A stretch of DNA of 64,000 bases from Streptomyces ardesiacus (GTDB lineage: Bacteria > Actinomycetota > Actinomycetes > Streptomycetales > Streptomycetaceae): contig NZ_BEWC01000003.1 in the NCBI RefSeq assembly GCF_003112575.1, positions 1 to 64,000 on the forward strand, in the 5' to 3' direction. The notes beneath the pieces are model-generated. The model ran no database searches. It saw only the letters and a list, made by a program, of their open reading frames with translations, and was not told the origin of the DNA. The position numbers and the translations under genes are program-made. Numbering within the stretch: the first letter of the stretch is position 1; the number at the start of each line of letters is the position of its first letter. Positions 56,201 to 64,000 of the stretch are shown one piece after another.

Positions 56201-57115
56201 ATGTCACCCCGGCTCGACGGATCGCGTACCCACCAAGCGACGTCGACACTCCCTCCGGAACATCTGAATCCCATCGAGCATCACGAAGCGGTCGTCGACC
56301 ACGACGACGCACTCGCCGGGCTTCCGGACATCCCCGCGTACGACGAGGTCGCTCCGGCGGACGCCAGGGCCCTGTCCAAGACCCTCTTCGAGCGTCTGGA
56401 GTCGCTGGAGGAAGGCACCCATGAGTACGCGTACGTACGCAACACGCTCGTCGAGCTGAACCTCGCGCTGGTCAAGTTCGCCGCCTCCCGCTTCCGCTCG
56501 CGCAGCGAGCCGATGGAGGACATCATCCAGGTCGGCACCATCGGCCTGATCAAGGCGATCGACCGCTTCGAGCTGTCGCGCGGGGTGGAGTTCCCCACGT
56601 TCGCGATGCCGACCATCATCGGCGAGATCAAGCGCTTCTTCCGCGACACCTCGTGGTCCGTGCGCGTCCCGCGCCGCCTCCAGGAGCTGCGGCTCGACCT
56701 GGCGAAGGCCGGCGACGAACTGGCCCAGCGCCTCGACCGCGCCCCCACGGTGTCCGAGCTGGCCGAGCACCTCGGCCTGTCCAAGGACGAGGTCGTCGAG
56801 GGCATGGCGGCGTCCAACGCCTACACCGCCTCCTCGCTGGACGCCCAGCCGGAGGAGGACGACGCGGAGGGCGCGCTCGCCGACCGCATCGGCTACGAGG
56901 ACCACGGGCTCGAAGGCATCGAGTACGTCGAGTCGCTGAAGCCGCTGATCGCCGAACTGCCCTCGCGGGACCGGAAGATCCTCTCCCTGCGGTTCGTCGC
57001 GGGCATGACCCAGTCGGAGATCGGCGAGGAGCTGGGCATCTCCCAGATGCACGTCTCGCGTCTGCTGTCGCGCACACTCGTACGGCTGCGCAAGGGGCTC
57101 ACGGTCGAGGAGTAG
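56201..57115 (+). CDS. RNA polymerase sigma factor, SigB/SigF/SigG subfamily
   Basis: A 304-residue group 3 sigma factor. After an N-terminal ~65 residues come region 2 (LVELNLALVKFAASRFRSR, EPMEDIIQVGTIGLIKAIDRFELSRG, FPTFAMPTIIGEIKRFFRDTSWSVRVPRRLQEL), region 3 (LAQRLDRAPTVSELAEHLGLSKDEVVEGM) and region 4 (LPSRDRKILSLRFVAGMTQSEIGEELGISQMHVSRLLSRTLVRLRKGL). ATG 56201 is chosen because GGAGG sits five bases upstream; ATGs at 56177 and 56189 lack a site. By context (STAS and ATPase antagonists adjacent, hut genes downstream) it resembles the S. coelicolor sigI locus. Probably stress or osmotic control. Confidence 0.94.
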   Translation: MSPRLDGSRTHQATSTLPPEHLNPIEHHEAVVDHDDALAGLPDIPAYDEVAPADARALSKTLFERLESLEEGTHEYAYVRNTLVELNLALVKFAASRFRSRSEPMEDIIQVGTIGLIKAIDRFELSRGVEFPTFAMPTIIGEIKRFFRDTSWSVRVPRRLQELRLDLAKAGDELAQRLDRAPTVSELAEHLGLSKDEVVEGMAASNAYTASSLDAQPEEDDAEGALADRIGYEDHGLEGIEYVESLKPLIAELPSRDRKILSLRFVAGMTQSEIGEELGISQMHVSRLLSRTLVRLRKGLTVEE

Positions 57116-57149
57116 TCCTCAGCGCCGACCGGGTGACGCTTGCCCTCCA

Positions 57150-57179
57150 GGGGGGCGGTCCGCTGCCGGGCCGCCCCCC
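57150..57179. terminator. Hairpin terminator after the sigma factor gene
   Basis: Perfect arms GGGGGGCGG (57150-57158) / CCGCCCCCC (57171-57179) around a 12-base loop, between the convergent sigma and small membrane-protein genes. Confidence 0.85.
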
Positions 57180-57192
57180 TTCGGGCTGCCGT

Positions 57193-57516
57193 TCACGGGG
57201 AGTTGGCGAACAGCGCGGCCGTCGGCAGCAGCGGGGCCGCGGCGCACAGGAGCCAGAAGGTGCGCGGCGTGAGGGAGGTCCGGCGCCGCAACGGCTCGTT
57301 GACCAGCCACCAGATCATCGCGAAGAGCGCGACCACGGGAACGACGATCACGAGCCAGAGCGCCATGCCGTCGTTCTCCGTCGGCTCGCGCACGGTCCAG
57401 CCCAGTTCCGCCAGCGGCCAGTTGACCATCAGGTACCAGACGAGCCAGAACGGCACGACGCCCGGGATCCCGAGCAGCACGTTCACCAGGAACGGCGTCC
57501 ACCAGTACTTGGCCAT
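57193..57516 (-). CDS. Small hypothetical membrane protein
   Basis: A 107-residue protein with three hydrophobic helices (FLVNVLLGIPGVVPFWLVWYLM, ALWLVIVVPVVALFAMIWWLV, FWLLCAAAPLLPTAALF) separated by a short charged loop. No family recognised. ATG 57516. It is 30 bases downstream of hutI's stop on the same strand, so it may be read with the hut operon, though a functional link is not evident. Confidence 0.75.
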   Translation of the reverse strand: MAKYWWTPFLVNVLLGIPGVVPFWLVWYLMVNWPLAELGWTVREPTENDGMALWLVIVVPVVALFAMIWWLVNEPLRRRTSLTPRTFWLLCAAAPLLPTAALFANSP

Positions 57517-57546
57517 CCGTCCCCCGCTCCCCGGTTCACACGCCGG

Positions 57547-58722
57547 TCACACCCTACGCACGCCCCGCCGCCACACGCCCGCGACCAGGGGAACGCCGGG
57601 CCGGTAGGCCAGGTGGACGTGGCTCGGGGCGTCGAGCAGCGTCAGATCGGCGTACGCGCCCGGGGTGAGACGGCCGACGTCGTCGCGGCGCAGGGCGGCG
57701 GCTCCGCCCGCAGTGGCCGCCCAGACCGCCTCGTCCGGCGTCATCCCCATGTCCCGCACCGCGAGCGCGATGCAGAAGGGCACGGAGGACGTGAAGGACG
57801 AGCCGGGGTTGCAGTCGGTGGACAGGGCGACCGTGGCCCCGGCGTCGATCAGGCGCCGGGCGTCCGGCCACTGGGCACGGGTGGAGAACTCCGCGCCGGG
57901 CAGCAGGGTCGCGACCGTACGGCTGCTCGCCAGGGCGTCCACGTCGGCGTCGGTGAGGTGGGTGCAGTGGTCGGCGCTGGCGGCGTCGAGTTCGACGGCG
58001 AGCCGCACGCCGGGGCCGTAGGAGAGCTGGTTGGCGTGGATGCGGGGGTGCAGGCCCTTCGCCCGGCCCGCGGTGAGGATCGCGCGGGCCTGGTCGCCGT
58101 CGAAGGCGCCCTTCTCGCAGAACACGTCGATCCAACGGGCGTGCGGGGCGCAGGCGTCGAGCATCTCGCCGGTGACCAGGTCGACGTAGGCGGCGGGGTC
58201 GTCGGCGAGTTCCGGGGCGACGATGTGGGCGCCGAGGAAGGTGACCTCGTCGGTGTGGCGGGCGGCGACGCGCAGGGCGCGGGACTCGTCGGCGGTGGTC
58301 AGGCCGTAGCCGGACTTGGTCTCGAAGGTGGTGGTGCCCTGCCGCAGCGCCTCGGCGAGGTAGCGCGTGAGACCGGCCTCCAGTTCCGCGTCGCTCGCGG
58401 CCCGGGTGGCGGCGACGGTGGTCCGGATGCCGCCCGCGCTGTAGGGGCGGCCGGACATGCGGGCGTTGAACTCCTCGGTGCGGTCGCCCGCGAAGAGCAG
58501 GTGGGAGTGGGAGTCCACGAAGCCGGGGAGGACCGCCCGGCCCCCGGCGTCGACCCGGTTGTCAGTGGCGGGTGCTTTGCTTGATTCACCGGTCCACGCG
58601 ACGCGGTCGCCCTCGATGACGACGGCCGCGTCCCGGACCAGACCGAGCGGGGAGTGGTCGCCGAGGGAGGGGTCGTTGGTGACGAGTGCGGCGATGTTGG
58701 TGATGACGGTGCTGCTGCTCAT
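57547..58722 (-). CDS. hutI: Imidazolonepropionase
   Basis: A 391-residue amidohydrolase opening imidazolone-5-propionate to N-formimino-L-glutamate, the third step of histidine breakdown. Metal and catalytic sites are present: [20 protein letters not shown] (HxH), [26 protein letters not shown] and [18 protein letters not shown] 58722 is used. Upstream in-frame sequence is not homologous. It is the last catabolic gene of the operon hutU - M20 amidohydrolase - hutF - hutI, 38 bases after hutF. Confidence 0.95.
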   Translation of the reverse strand: MSSSTVITNIAALVTNDPSLGDHSPLGLVRDAAVVIEGDRVAWTGESSKAPATDNRVDAGGRAVLPGFVDSHSHLLFAGDRTEEFNARMSGRPYSAGGIRTTVAATRAASDAELEAGLTRYLAEALRQGTTTFETKSGYGLTTADESRALRVAARHTDEVTFLGAHIVAPELADDPAAYVDLVTGEMLDACAPHARWIDVFCEKGAFDGDQARAILTAGRAKGLHPRIHANQLSYGPGVRLAVELDAASADHCTHLTDADVDALASSRTVATLLPGAEFSTRAQWPDARRLIDAGATVALSTDCNPGSSFTSSVPFCIALAVRDMGMTPDEAVWAATAGGAAALRRDDVGRLTPGAYADLTLLDAPSHVHLAYRPGVPLVAGVWRRGVRRV

Positions 58723-58760
58723 GGGGTCCCTGATGTCCTCGTGGGGGCGGGGTCTGGTCG

Positions 58761-60110
58761 TCAGGCGTGCAGGGCGTCGACGGCCCGCGCCAGGGCCTGC
58801 GGCACGTCCGGCACGAGGGCGTGCGCCCCGTCGCGTACGACGTGCCGCCCGCCCACGACCGTGTGCCGTACGTCCGCTGCCGTCGCGGCGAATACGGCCG
58901 TCTCGGCGCCGAGCCTGGGCAGTGGCCCCGCCGTTCTGACCGAGTCCAGCGCGATCGTCGCGAGGTCGGCCCGGGCTCCGGCCTCGATGCGTCCCGCGTC
59001 GTCCCAGCCGAGTGCGGCGTGGCCGTCGGCGGTGGCGGCGCGCAGCAGGGCCGCGGCGGTCCAGTGACCGCGGGCGCGGGTGCGCAGGCGCTCGTTCAGC
59101 TCCATGGCGCGCGCCTCTTCCAGCAGGTCGACGACGGCGTGGCTGTCGGAGCCGAGGCAGAGCGGTGACCCCGCCCGCTGGAGCGCGGCCGCCGGGCCGA
59201 TGCCGTCGGCCAGGTCCCGTTCCGTGGTGGGGCACATGCAGGTGCCGGTGCGGCTGTCACCCAGCAGCGCGACGTCCTCGTCGGTGAGGTGGGTGTTGTG
59301 GACGCCGGTGGTGCGGGGGCCCAGCACGCCGTGGTCGGCGAGGAGCCGGGTGGGTGTGCGCCCGTGGGCCTGTCGGCAGGCGTCGTTCTCGGCGGTCTGC
59401 TCGGACAGGTGCACGTGCAGCGGGGCCCGCCGCGCCTCGGCCCACTGCGCCACGGTCGCCAACTGGTCCGCGGGCACCGCCCGTACGGAGTGGATCGCGG
59501 CCCCGATCCGTGCGTGATCCCGTTCCTTGAGAACTGAACAGCGTTCGGCCCAGCCCTCCGCCGTGCCGTCGGAGAAGCGGAGCTGGTGGGTGTTGGGGGG
59601 CTCGCCGAAGCCGGAGGACAGGTAGCAGGTGTCGAGGAGGGTGATGCGGACACCGGCTTCGTCGGCGGCCTCCACCAGCGCCTCGCCCATCGCGTTCGGG
59701 TCGGCGTAGGGCGCGCCGCCGGGCGCGTGGTGCACGTAGTGGAACTCGCCGACGGTGGTGATGCCGGCCAGGGCCATCTCGGCGTACACGGCGCGGGCGA
59801 GGGCGTGGTAGGTGTCCGGGGTCAGCCGGTCGGCGACGGAGTACATGACCTCGCGCCAGGTCCAGAAGGTGCCGGAGCCGACCTGGACGGTGCCGCGCAG
59901 GGCGCGGTGGAAGGCGTGCGAGTGGGCGTTGGCCAGCCCCGGCAGGGTCAGTCCGCGCAGGATCTCCGCGCCGGGCGGCGGGGTGGGGACGCCCTGGTGG
60001 ACGGCCGTGACACGCCCGTCGCCCACGTCGACGGCCACGCCCGGCTCGACGTGGGTGCCGAGCCAGGCGTGCTCCAGCCAGTACGTACGGGTCCGTTCGG
60101 TGGAGGTCAC
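58761..60110 (-). CDS. hutF: Formimidoylglutamate deiminase
   Basis: A 449-residue amidohydrolase releasing ammonia from N-formimino-L-glutamate to give N-formyl-L-glutamate. Metal sites: [14 protein letters not shown] (HxH), [31 protein letters not shown] and [30 protein letters not shown] is a HutF-group block. The GTG at 60110 overlaps the stop of the upstream amidohydrolase (GTGA), implying translational coupling. Its presence shows the five-step formylglutamate route rather than HutG/EC 3.5.3.8 hydrolysis. Confidence 0.93.
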   Translation of the reverse strand: MTSTERTRTYWLEHAWLGTHVEPGVAVDVGDGRVTAVHQGVPTPPPGAEILRGLTLPGLANAHSHAFHRALRGTVQVGSGTFWTWREVMYSVADRLTPDTYHALARAVYAEMALAGITTVGEFHYVHHAPGGAPYADPNAMGEALVEAADEAGVRITLLDTCYLSSGFGEPPNTHQLRFSDGTAEGWAERCSVLKERDHARIGAAIHSVRAVPADQLATVAQWAEARRAPLHVHLSEQTAENDACRQAHGRTPTRLLADHGVLGPRTTGVHNTHLTDEDVALLGDSRTGTCMCPTTERDLADGIGPAAALQRAGSPLCLGSDSHAVVDLLEEARAMELNERLRTRARGHWTAAALLRAATADGHAALGWDDAGRIEAGARADLATIALDSVRTAGPLPRLGAETAVFAATAADVRHTVVGGRHVVRDGAHALVPDVPQALARAVDALHA

Positions 60111-61324
60111 GTGCAGGCCAGCCCTTCCAGTACGTCGGCGAGTGCGGTCACCCCGGCCACGCAGTCGTCCTCGGCGGCGCGCTCGGCCGGGGAGTGCGAG
60201 ACCCCGGTGGGGTTGCGCACGAACAGCATGGCGGTCGGGACGCGGCCGGAGAGGATCCCGGCGTCGTGTCCGGCGCCGGTGCCGAGGACGGGGACCCTCA
60301 GTTCCGTCCCCGTGCCGAGGATGCGGGCGAGTTCGTCGCGCAGGGCGTGGTCGAACTCGACGACGGGCGTGAAGGACTCGCGCACGACGTCGAGGTCCAC
60401 TCCGTGGGCGGCGGCGTACGCGCGGGCCGCCTTCTCGATGCCGGTGACGACGGTGTCCAGGCTCGCCTGGTCGGCGGCGCGGGAGTCGAGCCAGCCGCGT
60501 ACCAGGGAGGGGACGGCGTTGACGCCGTTGGGCTCGACGCCGATCTTGCCGAAGGTGGCGACGGCACCGGCCAGCTCGGCCTCGCGGCGGGCGGCGAGGA
60601 CGGTTTCGGCGTACGACAGCATCGGGTCGTGGCGGTCGGCGAGCCGGGTGGTCCCGGCGTGGTTGGCCTCGCCGCGGAAGTCGAACCGCCAGCGTCCGTG
60701 CGGCCAGATGGCGGAGGCGATGCCGATGCGGTCGCCGCTCAGGTCGAGGGCGCGGCCCTGTTCGACGTGGAGTTCGACGAAGGCGCCGATGCGGGCGAGC
60801 CGTTCGGGGTCCGGGCCGAGGGCGTCCGGGTCGTACCCGGCGGACTCCATCGCCTGCGGGAGGGTGATGCCGTCGCCGTCGGTGAGGCGGTGGGCCTGCT
60901 CGACGGTGAGCGCGCCGGCGGTGAGGCGGGAGCCGACGCAGGCGAGGCCGAAGCGGGCGCCCTCCTCGTCGCCGAAGTTGACGATGCCGACCGGCCTGGT
61001 GAACCGCGCTCCCCTGCCGCGCAGTTCGTCCAGGGCGGCGAAGGCGGAGACCACGCCGAGCGGCCCGTCGAAGGCGCCGCCGTCGGGCACGGAGTCCAGG
61101 TGGGACCCGGTGACGACGGCGTTCCCGGCGGCGGGGTCGCCGAGCCAGGCCCACTGGTTGCCGTTGCGGTCGGTCTCGAAGGCGAGGCCGCGCGCCTCGG
61201 CCTGCTCCTGGAACCAGGTCCGGCAGTCGGCGTCGGCGCCGGTCCAGGCGTAGCGGCGGTAGCCGCCGGAGGCGGGGCTGCGGCCGACCGGCAGCAGCTC
61301 CGCCCACATGCTGTGGAAGCTCAC
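60107..61324 (-). CDS. M20-family amidohydrolase (allantoate/N-carbamoyl-amino-acid hydrolase type)
   Basis: A 405-residue binuclear metal amidohydrolase of the AllC/hydantoinase-carbamoylase group. Ligands visible: [22 protein letters not shown] (His, Asp), [13 protein letters not shown] (Glu), [14 protein letters not shown] (His) and GVSHSPAE (His). The dimerisation lid domain (residues ~200-320) has GEANHAGTT and the family Arg. The GTG at 61324 overlaps the hutU stop, and its own stop overlaps hutF, so all three are translationally coupled. Annotated by family as allantoate amidohydrolase, but the position suggests the missing N-formylglutamate amidohydrolase step. That is inference. Confidence 0.88.
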   Translation of the reverse strand: MSFHSMWAELLPVGRSPASGGYRRYAWTGADADCRTWFQEQAEARGLAFETDRNGNQWAWLGDPAAGNAVVTGSHLDSVPDGGAFDGPLGVVSAFAALDELRGRGARFTRPVGIVNFGDEEGARFGLACVGSRLTAGALTVEQAHRLTDGDGITLPQAMESAGYDPDALGPDPERLARIGAFVELHVEQGRALDLSGDRIGIASAIWPHGRWRFDFRGEANHAGTTRLADRHDPMLSYAETVLAARREAELAGAVATFGKIGVEPNGVNAVPSLVRGWLDSRAADQASLDTVVTGIEKAARAYAAAHGVDLDVVRESFTPVVEFDHALRDELARILGTGTELRVPVLGTGAGHDAGILSGRVPTAMLFVRNPTGVSHSPAERAAEDDCVAGVTALADVLEGLACT

Positions 61325-63021
61325 GCGCCGTCACCCTCGGGCGTCGCGTCGCTCACGGGGGCCTCGTCACCCTCGCGCATGGGTACCCGCACGCCCCGTT
61401 CCCCGGCGACCGACTCGGCGATGTCGTACCCGGCGTCGACGTGCCGGATGACGCCCATGCCGGGGTCGTTGGTGAGGACGCGGCGGATCTTCTCCCCGGC
61501 GAGCGGGGTGCCGTCGGCGACGGTGACCTGCCCGGCGTGGAGGGAGCGGCCCATGCCGACGCCGCCGCCGTGGTGGAGGGAGACCCAGGAGGCGCCGGAG
61601 GCCACGTTGACCATGGCGTTGAGCAGGGGCCAGTCGGCGATGGCGTCGGAGCCGTCGAGCATGGCCTCGGTCTCGCGGTACGGGGAGGCGACGGAGCCGC
61701 AGTCGAGGTGGTCGCGGCCGATGACGATCGGGGCGGCCAGCTCGCCGCTCGCGACCATGTCGTTGAACCGCTCGCCCGCCTTGTCGCGCTCGCCGTAGCC
61801 GAGCCAGCAGATGCGGGCGGGCAGGCCCTGGAAGTGGACCCGCTCCCCCGCCATCTTGATCCAGCGGGCCAGGGACTCGTTCTCGGGGAAGAGGTCGAGG
61901 ATCGCCCGGTCGGTCCTGGCGATGTCGGCGGGGTCGCCGGACAGGGCGGCCCAGCGGAAGGGGCCCTTGCCCTCGCAGAAGAGCGGGCGGATGTAGGCGG
62001 GGACGAAGCCGGGGAAGTCGAAGGCCCGGCCGTAGCCGGCGAGCTGGGCCTCGCCGCGGATGGAGTTGCCGTAGTCGAAGACCTCGGCACCGGCGTCCTG
62101 GAACCCGACCATGGCCTCGACGTGCCGGGCCATGGACTCGCGGGCGCGGGTGGTGAAGCCGGCCGGGTCCTTGGCGGCGGCGTCGGCCATGTCCTCGAAG
62201 GCGATGCCGGTGGGGAGGTAGGCCAGCGGGTCGTGGGCCGAGGTCTGGTCGGTGACGATGTCGATGGGGGCGCCCATGGCGAGGAGCTGCGGGACCAGCT
62301 CGGCGGCGTTGCCGAGGACGCCGATGGACAGCGGCTCGCGCCGGTCCCGCGCCTCGGTGGCCAGCCGGAGCGCGTGGTCGAGGGAGTCGGCCTTCACGTC
62401 GAGGTAGCGGTGCTCGATGCGCCGGTCGATGGCGCGGGGGTCGCAGTCGACGCAGAGGACGACGCCGTCGTTCATGGTGACCGCGAGGGGCTGGGCGCCG
62501 CCCATGCCGCCGAGGCCGGCGGTGAGGGTGATGGTCCCGGCCAGCGTGCCGCCGAACTTCTTCGCGGCGACGGCGGCGAAGGTCTCGTAGGTGCCCTGGA
62601 GGATGCCCTGGGTGCCGATGTAGATCCAGGAGCCGGCCGTCATCTGCCCGTACATGGTCAGACCGAGGGCTTCCAGGCGGCGGAACTCCTCCCAGTTGGC
62701 CCAGTCGCCGACCAGGTTGGAGTTGGCGATGAGGACGCGCGGCGCCCACTCGTGGGTCTGCATGACGCCGACCGGGCGGCCGGACTGGACGAGCATCGTC
62801 TCGTCCTGCTTGAGGGTGCGCAGGGTGCGGACCATCGCGTCGAAGGAACGCCAGTCACGGGCCGCCTTGCCGGTGCCGCCGTAGACGACGAGCTTGTCGG
62901 GGTGCTCGGCGACCTCGGGGTCGAGGTTGTTCTGCAGCATCCGCAGAGCGGCCTCCTGCTGCCACCCCAGGGCGCTCGGCGTCGTCCCGCGTGGCGCGCG
63001 GACAGGGCGGGGTCCGGACAT
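61321..63021 (-). CDS. hutU: Urocanate hydratase
   Basis: A 566-residue NAD+-dependent enzyme adding water to urocanate to form imidazolone propionate. Landmarks: [66 protein letters not shown] (NAD loop), [31 protein letters not shown], and the catalytic Cys in [23 protein letters not shown] 63021 with AGGAGG seven bases upstream. A further 17 codons upstream lie in the promoter region. First gene of the hut operon. Length is normal for the family. Confidence 0.97.
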   Translation of the reverse strand: MSGPRPVRAPRGTTPSALGWQQEAALRMLQNNLDPEVAEHPDKLVVYGGTGKAARDWRSFDAMVRTLRTLKQDETMLVQSGRPVGVMQTHEWAPRVLIANSNLVGDWANWEEFRRLEALGLTMYGQMTAGSWIYIGTQGILQGTYETFAAVAAKKFGGTLAGTITLTAGLGGMGGAQPLAVTMNDGVVLCVDCDPRAIDRRIEHRYLDVKADSLDHALRLATEARDRREPLSIGVLGNAAELVPQLLAMGAPIDIVTDQTSAHDPLAYLPTGIAFEDMADAAAKDPAGFTTRARESMARHVEAMVGFQDAGAEVFDYGNSIRGEAQLAGYGRAFDFPGFVPAYIRPLFCEGKGPFRWAALSGDPADIARTDRAILDLFPENESLARWIKMAGERVHFQGLPARICWLGYGERDKAGERFNDMVASGELAAPIVIGRDHLDCGSVASPYRETEAMLDGSDAIADWPLLNAMVNVASGASWVSLHHGGGVGMGRSLHAGQVTVADGTPLAGEKIRRVLTNDPGMGVIRHVDAGYDIAESVAGERGVRVPMREGDEAPVSDATPEGDGA

Positions 63022-63065
63022 GGTCTGCCTCCTGGTGGTTCGCTCCCGGCGGATGTTGCTACGGA

Positions 63066-63101
63066 TATTCACATCCTCGCTTCGTGAATAGAGCTAGTCA
63101 A
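63066..63101 (-). promoter_or_regulatory. hutU promoter with inverted-repeat operator
   Basis: The minus strand shows TTGACT (63101-63096), a 17-base spacer and GAGGAT (63078-63073), a good vegetative promoter. A perfect 7-base inverted repeat TATTCAC / GTGAATA (63066-63072 and 63084-63090) straddles the -10. A repressor bound there would block transcription. No regulator gene lies in the window. Confidence 0.75.
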
Positions 63102-63183
63102 CAGGGTCGTGCCCCGCGCGGCGCGCGTGCGAGTGTGGGGAGGGACGTGCCGGGCAGGCAGGCAGCGACGGTATGGAGGCGGC

Positions 63184-64000
63184 GTGAGCGAGGACACGGA
63201 CATGAGCGGCGACCCGGGGGCGCAGCGGGCGGCACGGCGGGACCGGGCGGTGCGGGCGGCCGTGGAGCAGGGGCTGCTGGGGCCCGGCACACCGATCGTC
63301 GGGCTGCTGGACGTCACCGGGATACGGGAGTCGGCCGCGGCCCTGCGCTCGGCGTTCGAGGCGGTGACGGCGCCGGGGACACCCGTGCTGCACGCCTTCG
63401 CGGTGAAGGCGTCCCCGCTGGTCCCGGTGCTGCGGCTGCTGCACGAGGCGGGCATCGGCGCCGAGGTCGCGAGCCCGGGCGAGCTGGCCCTGGCGCGGGC
63501 GGCGGGGGTGCCGGCGGGGCGGACGGTGCTGGACTCGCCCGCCAAGACCCCGGACGAGCTGCGCGAGGCCCTGGCGCTGGGCATCGCCCTCAACGCGGAC
63601 AACCCCCAGGAGCTGGAGCGGCTCGACGGCCTGGTGTCCCGGGGGGCGAGCGCCTCCCCGCTCGGCATCCGGGTCAATCCGCAGGTCGGCGGCGGCTCCA
63701 TCGAGGCGCTGTCGACGGCGACGGCGACCTCGAAGTTCGGGGTGGCCCTGCGCGACGAGGGGGCGCGCGAGTGGGTGGTGCGGGCGTACCTGGACCGGCC
63801 GTGGCTGACCCGGCTGCACGCGCACACCGGTTCCCAGGGCATCCCGCTGGCCCTGATGGCCGAGGGCGTGCGGGAGGCGTACGCCCTCGCCGAGGAGATC
63901 AACGAGCGGGCGGGCCGCAGGCAGGTCGACACGCTCGACATCGGCGGCGGCCTCCCGGTGAACTTCGCGTCGGAGGAGACGGCGCCGACGTACGCCGCGT
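63184..64000 (+). CDS. PLP-dependent decarboxylase, diaminopimelate decarboxylase-like (partial, runs off right edge)
   Basis: At least 272 residues of a fold-type III PLP enzyme. HAFAVKASPLVPVLRLLHEAGIGAEVASPGELALA holds the PLP-binding Lys. ALNADNPQELERLD, GIRVNPQVGGG, TSKFGV, HAHTGSQG (PLP-stacking His) and LDIGGGLPVNF are the LysA-family order. The substrate cannot be set without the C-terminal part; a second decarboxylase of the LysA superfamily in a catabolic neighbourhood is possible. The GTG at 63184 has GGAGG four bases upstream; ATG 63202 is an alternative. Divergent from hutU with 162 bases between. The gene is cut by the window end. Confidence 0.85.
   Translation, partial: MSEDTDMSGDPGAQRAARRDRAVRAAVEQGLLGPGTPIVGLLDVTGIRESAAALRSAFEAVTAPGTPVLHAFAVKASPLVPVLRLLHEAGIGAEVASPGELALARAAGVPAGRTVLDSPAKTPDELREALALGIALNADNPQELERLDGLVSRGASASPLGIRVNPQVGGGSIEALSTATATSKFGVALRDEGAREWVVRAYLDRPWLTRLHAHTGSQGIPLALMAEGVREAYALAEEINERAGRRQVDTLDIGGGLPVNFASEETAPTYAA

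Overview
This window reads as a chromosomal core segment of a Streptomyces. Supporting signs are the very high GC content, GTG and TTG starts, a canonical WhiB, F420 biosynthesis genes (fbiA, fbiB), a WhiB/LCP/GtrA envelope neighbourhood, a SigB/SigF-type sigma factor with partner-switching proteins, and a hut cluster. No insertion sequence, prophage, tRNA or CRISPR was seen. The species cannot be fixed from the sequence alone.

Layout. The left edge (1-243, minus strand) looks like the promoter and leader of a ribosomal RNA operon lying outside the window. Next come spoIIM-like and RDD membrane proteins, an unknown protein, and a minus-strand block ahcY - cation efflux - manA - SIS protein - Trm112-like - manB (3127-10157), which joins methyl-cycle hydrolysis to mannose-phosphate supply. 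A lactate permease, a DUF3499 protein, a degenerate metallopeptidase and a coupled DUF5719/giant glycosyltransferase pair lead to whiB (18790-19053). Cysteine dioxygenase follows, preceded by a Cys-codon-rich upstream ORF. Then come fbiA-fbiB, a HhH-GPD glycosylase, a sugar-nucleotide transferase, a secreted PGRP-type amidase and a TIGR03089 protein.

The centre (28021-40758) is an unusual array of seven LytR-CpsA-Psr (LCP) genes with a GT2 glycosyltransferase inside it. LCP proteins attach glycopolymers to peptidoglycan. LCP2+LCP3 and LCP4+LCP5 are a duplicated two-gene unit, and the LytR_C ends of LCP2 and LCP4 share 225 identical bases, which suggests recent gene conversion. The flanking functions (mannose phosphates, sugar nucleotides, UDP-glucose dehydrogenase, GtrA, glycosyltransferases, amidase) fit a cell-envelope glycopolymer region.

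The right part holds a hotdog thioesterase, a VWA protein, an acyl-CoA dehydrogenase, UDP-glucose dehydrogenase, two tandem M19-type dipeptidases (one with every metal ligand replaced) behind purK-purE, gtrA, an OmpR-type two-component system, a POT peptide transporter with a structured leader, and a HATPase/STAS/sigma module. It ends with the histidine-degradation operon hutU - M20 amidohydrolase - hutF - hutI, and a partial PLP decarboxylase runs off the right edge.

Regulation readable from sequence: several genes appear leaderless, with a TANNNT -10 six or seven bases before the start codon. hutU has a clear promoter whose -10 is flanked by an inverted repeat. Many convergent gene ends have strong perfect hairpins.
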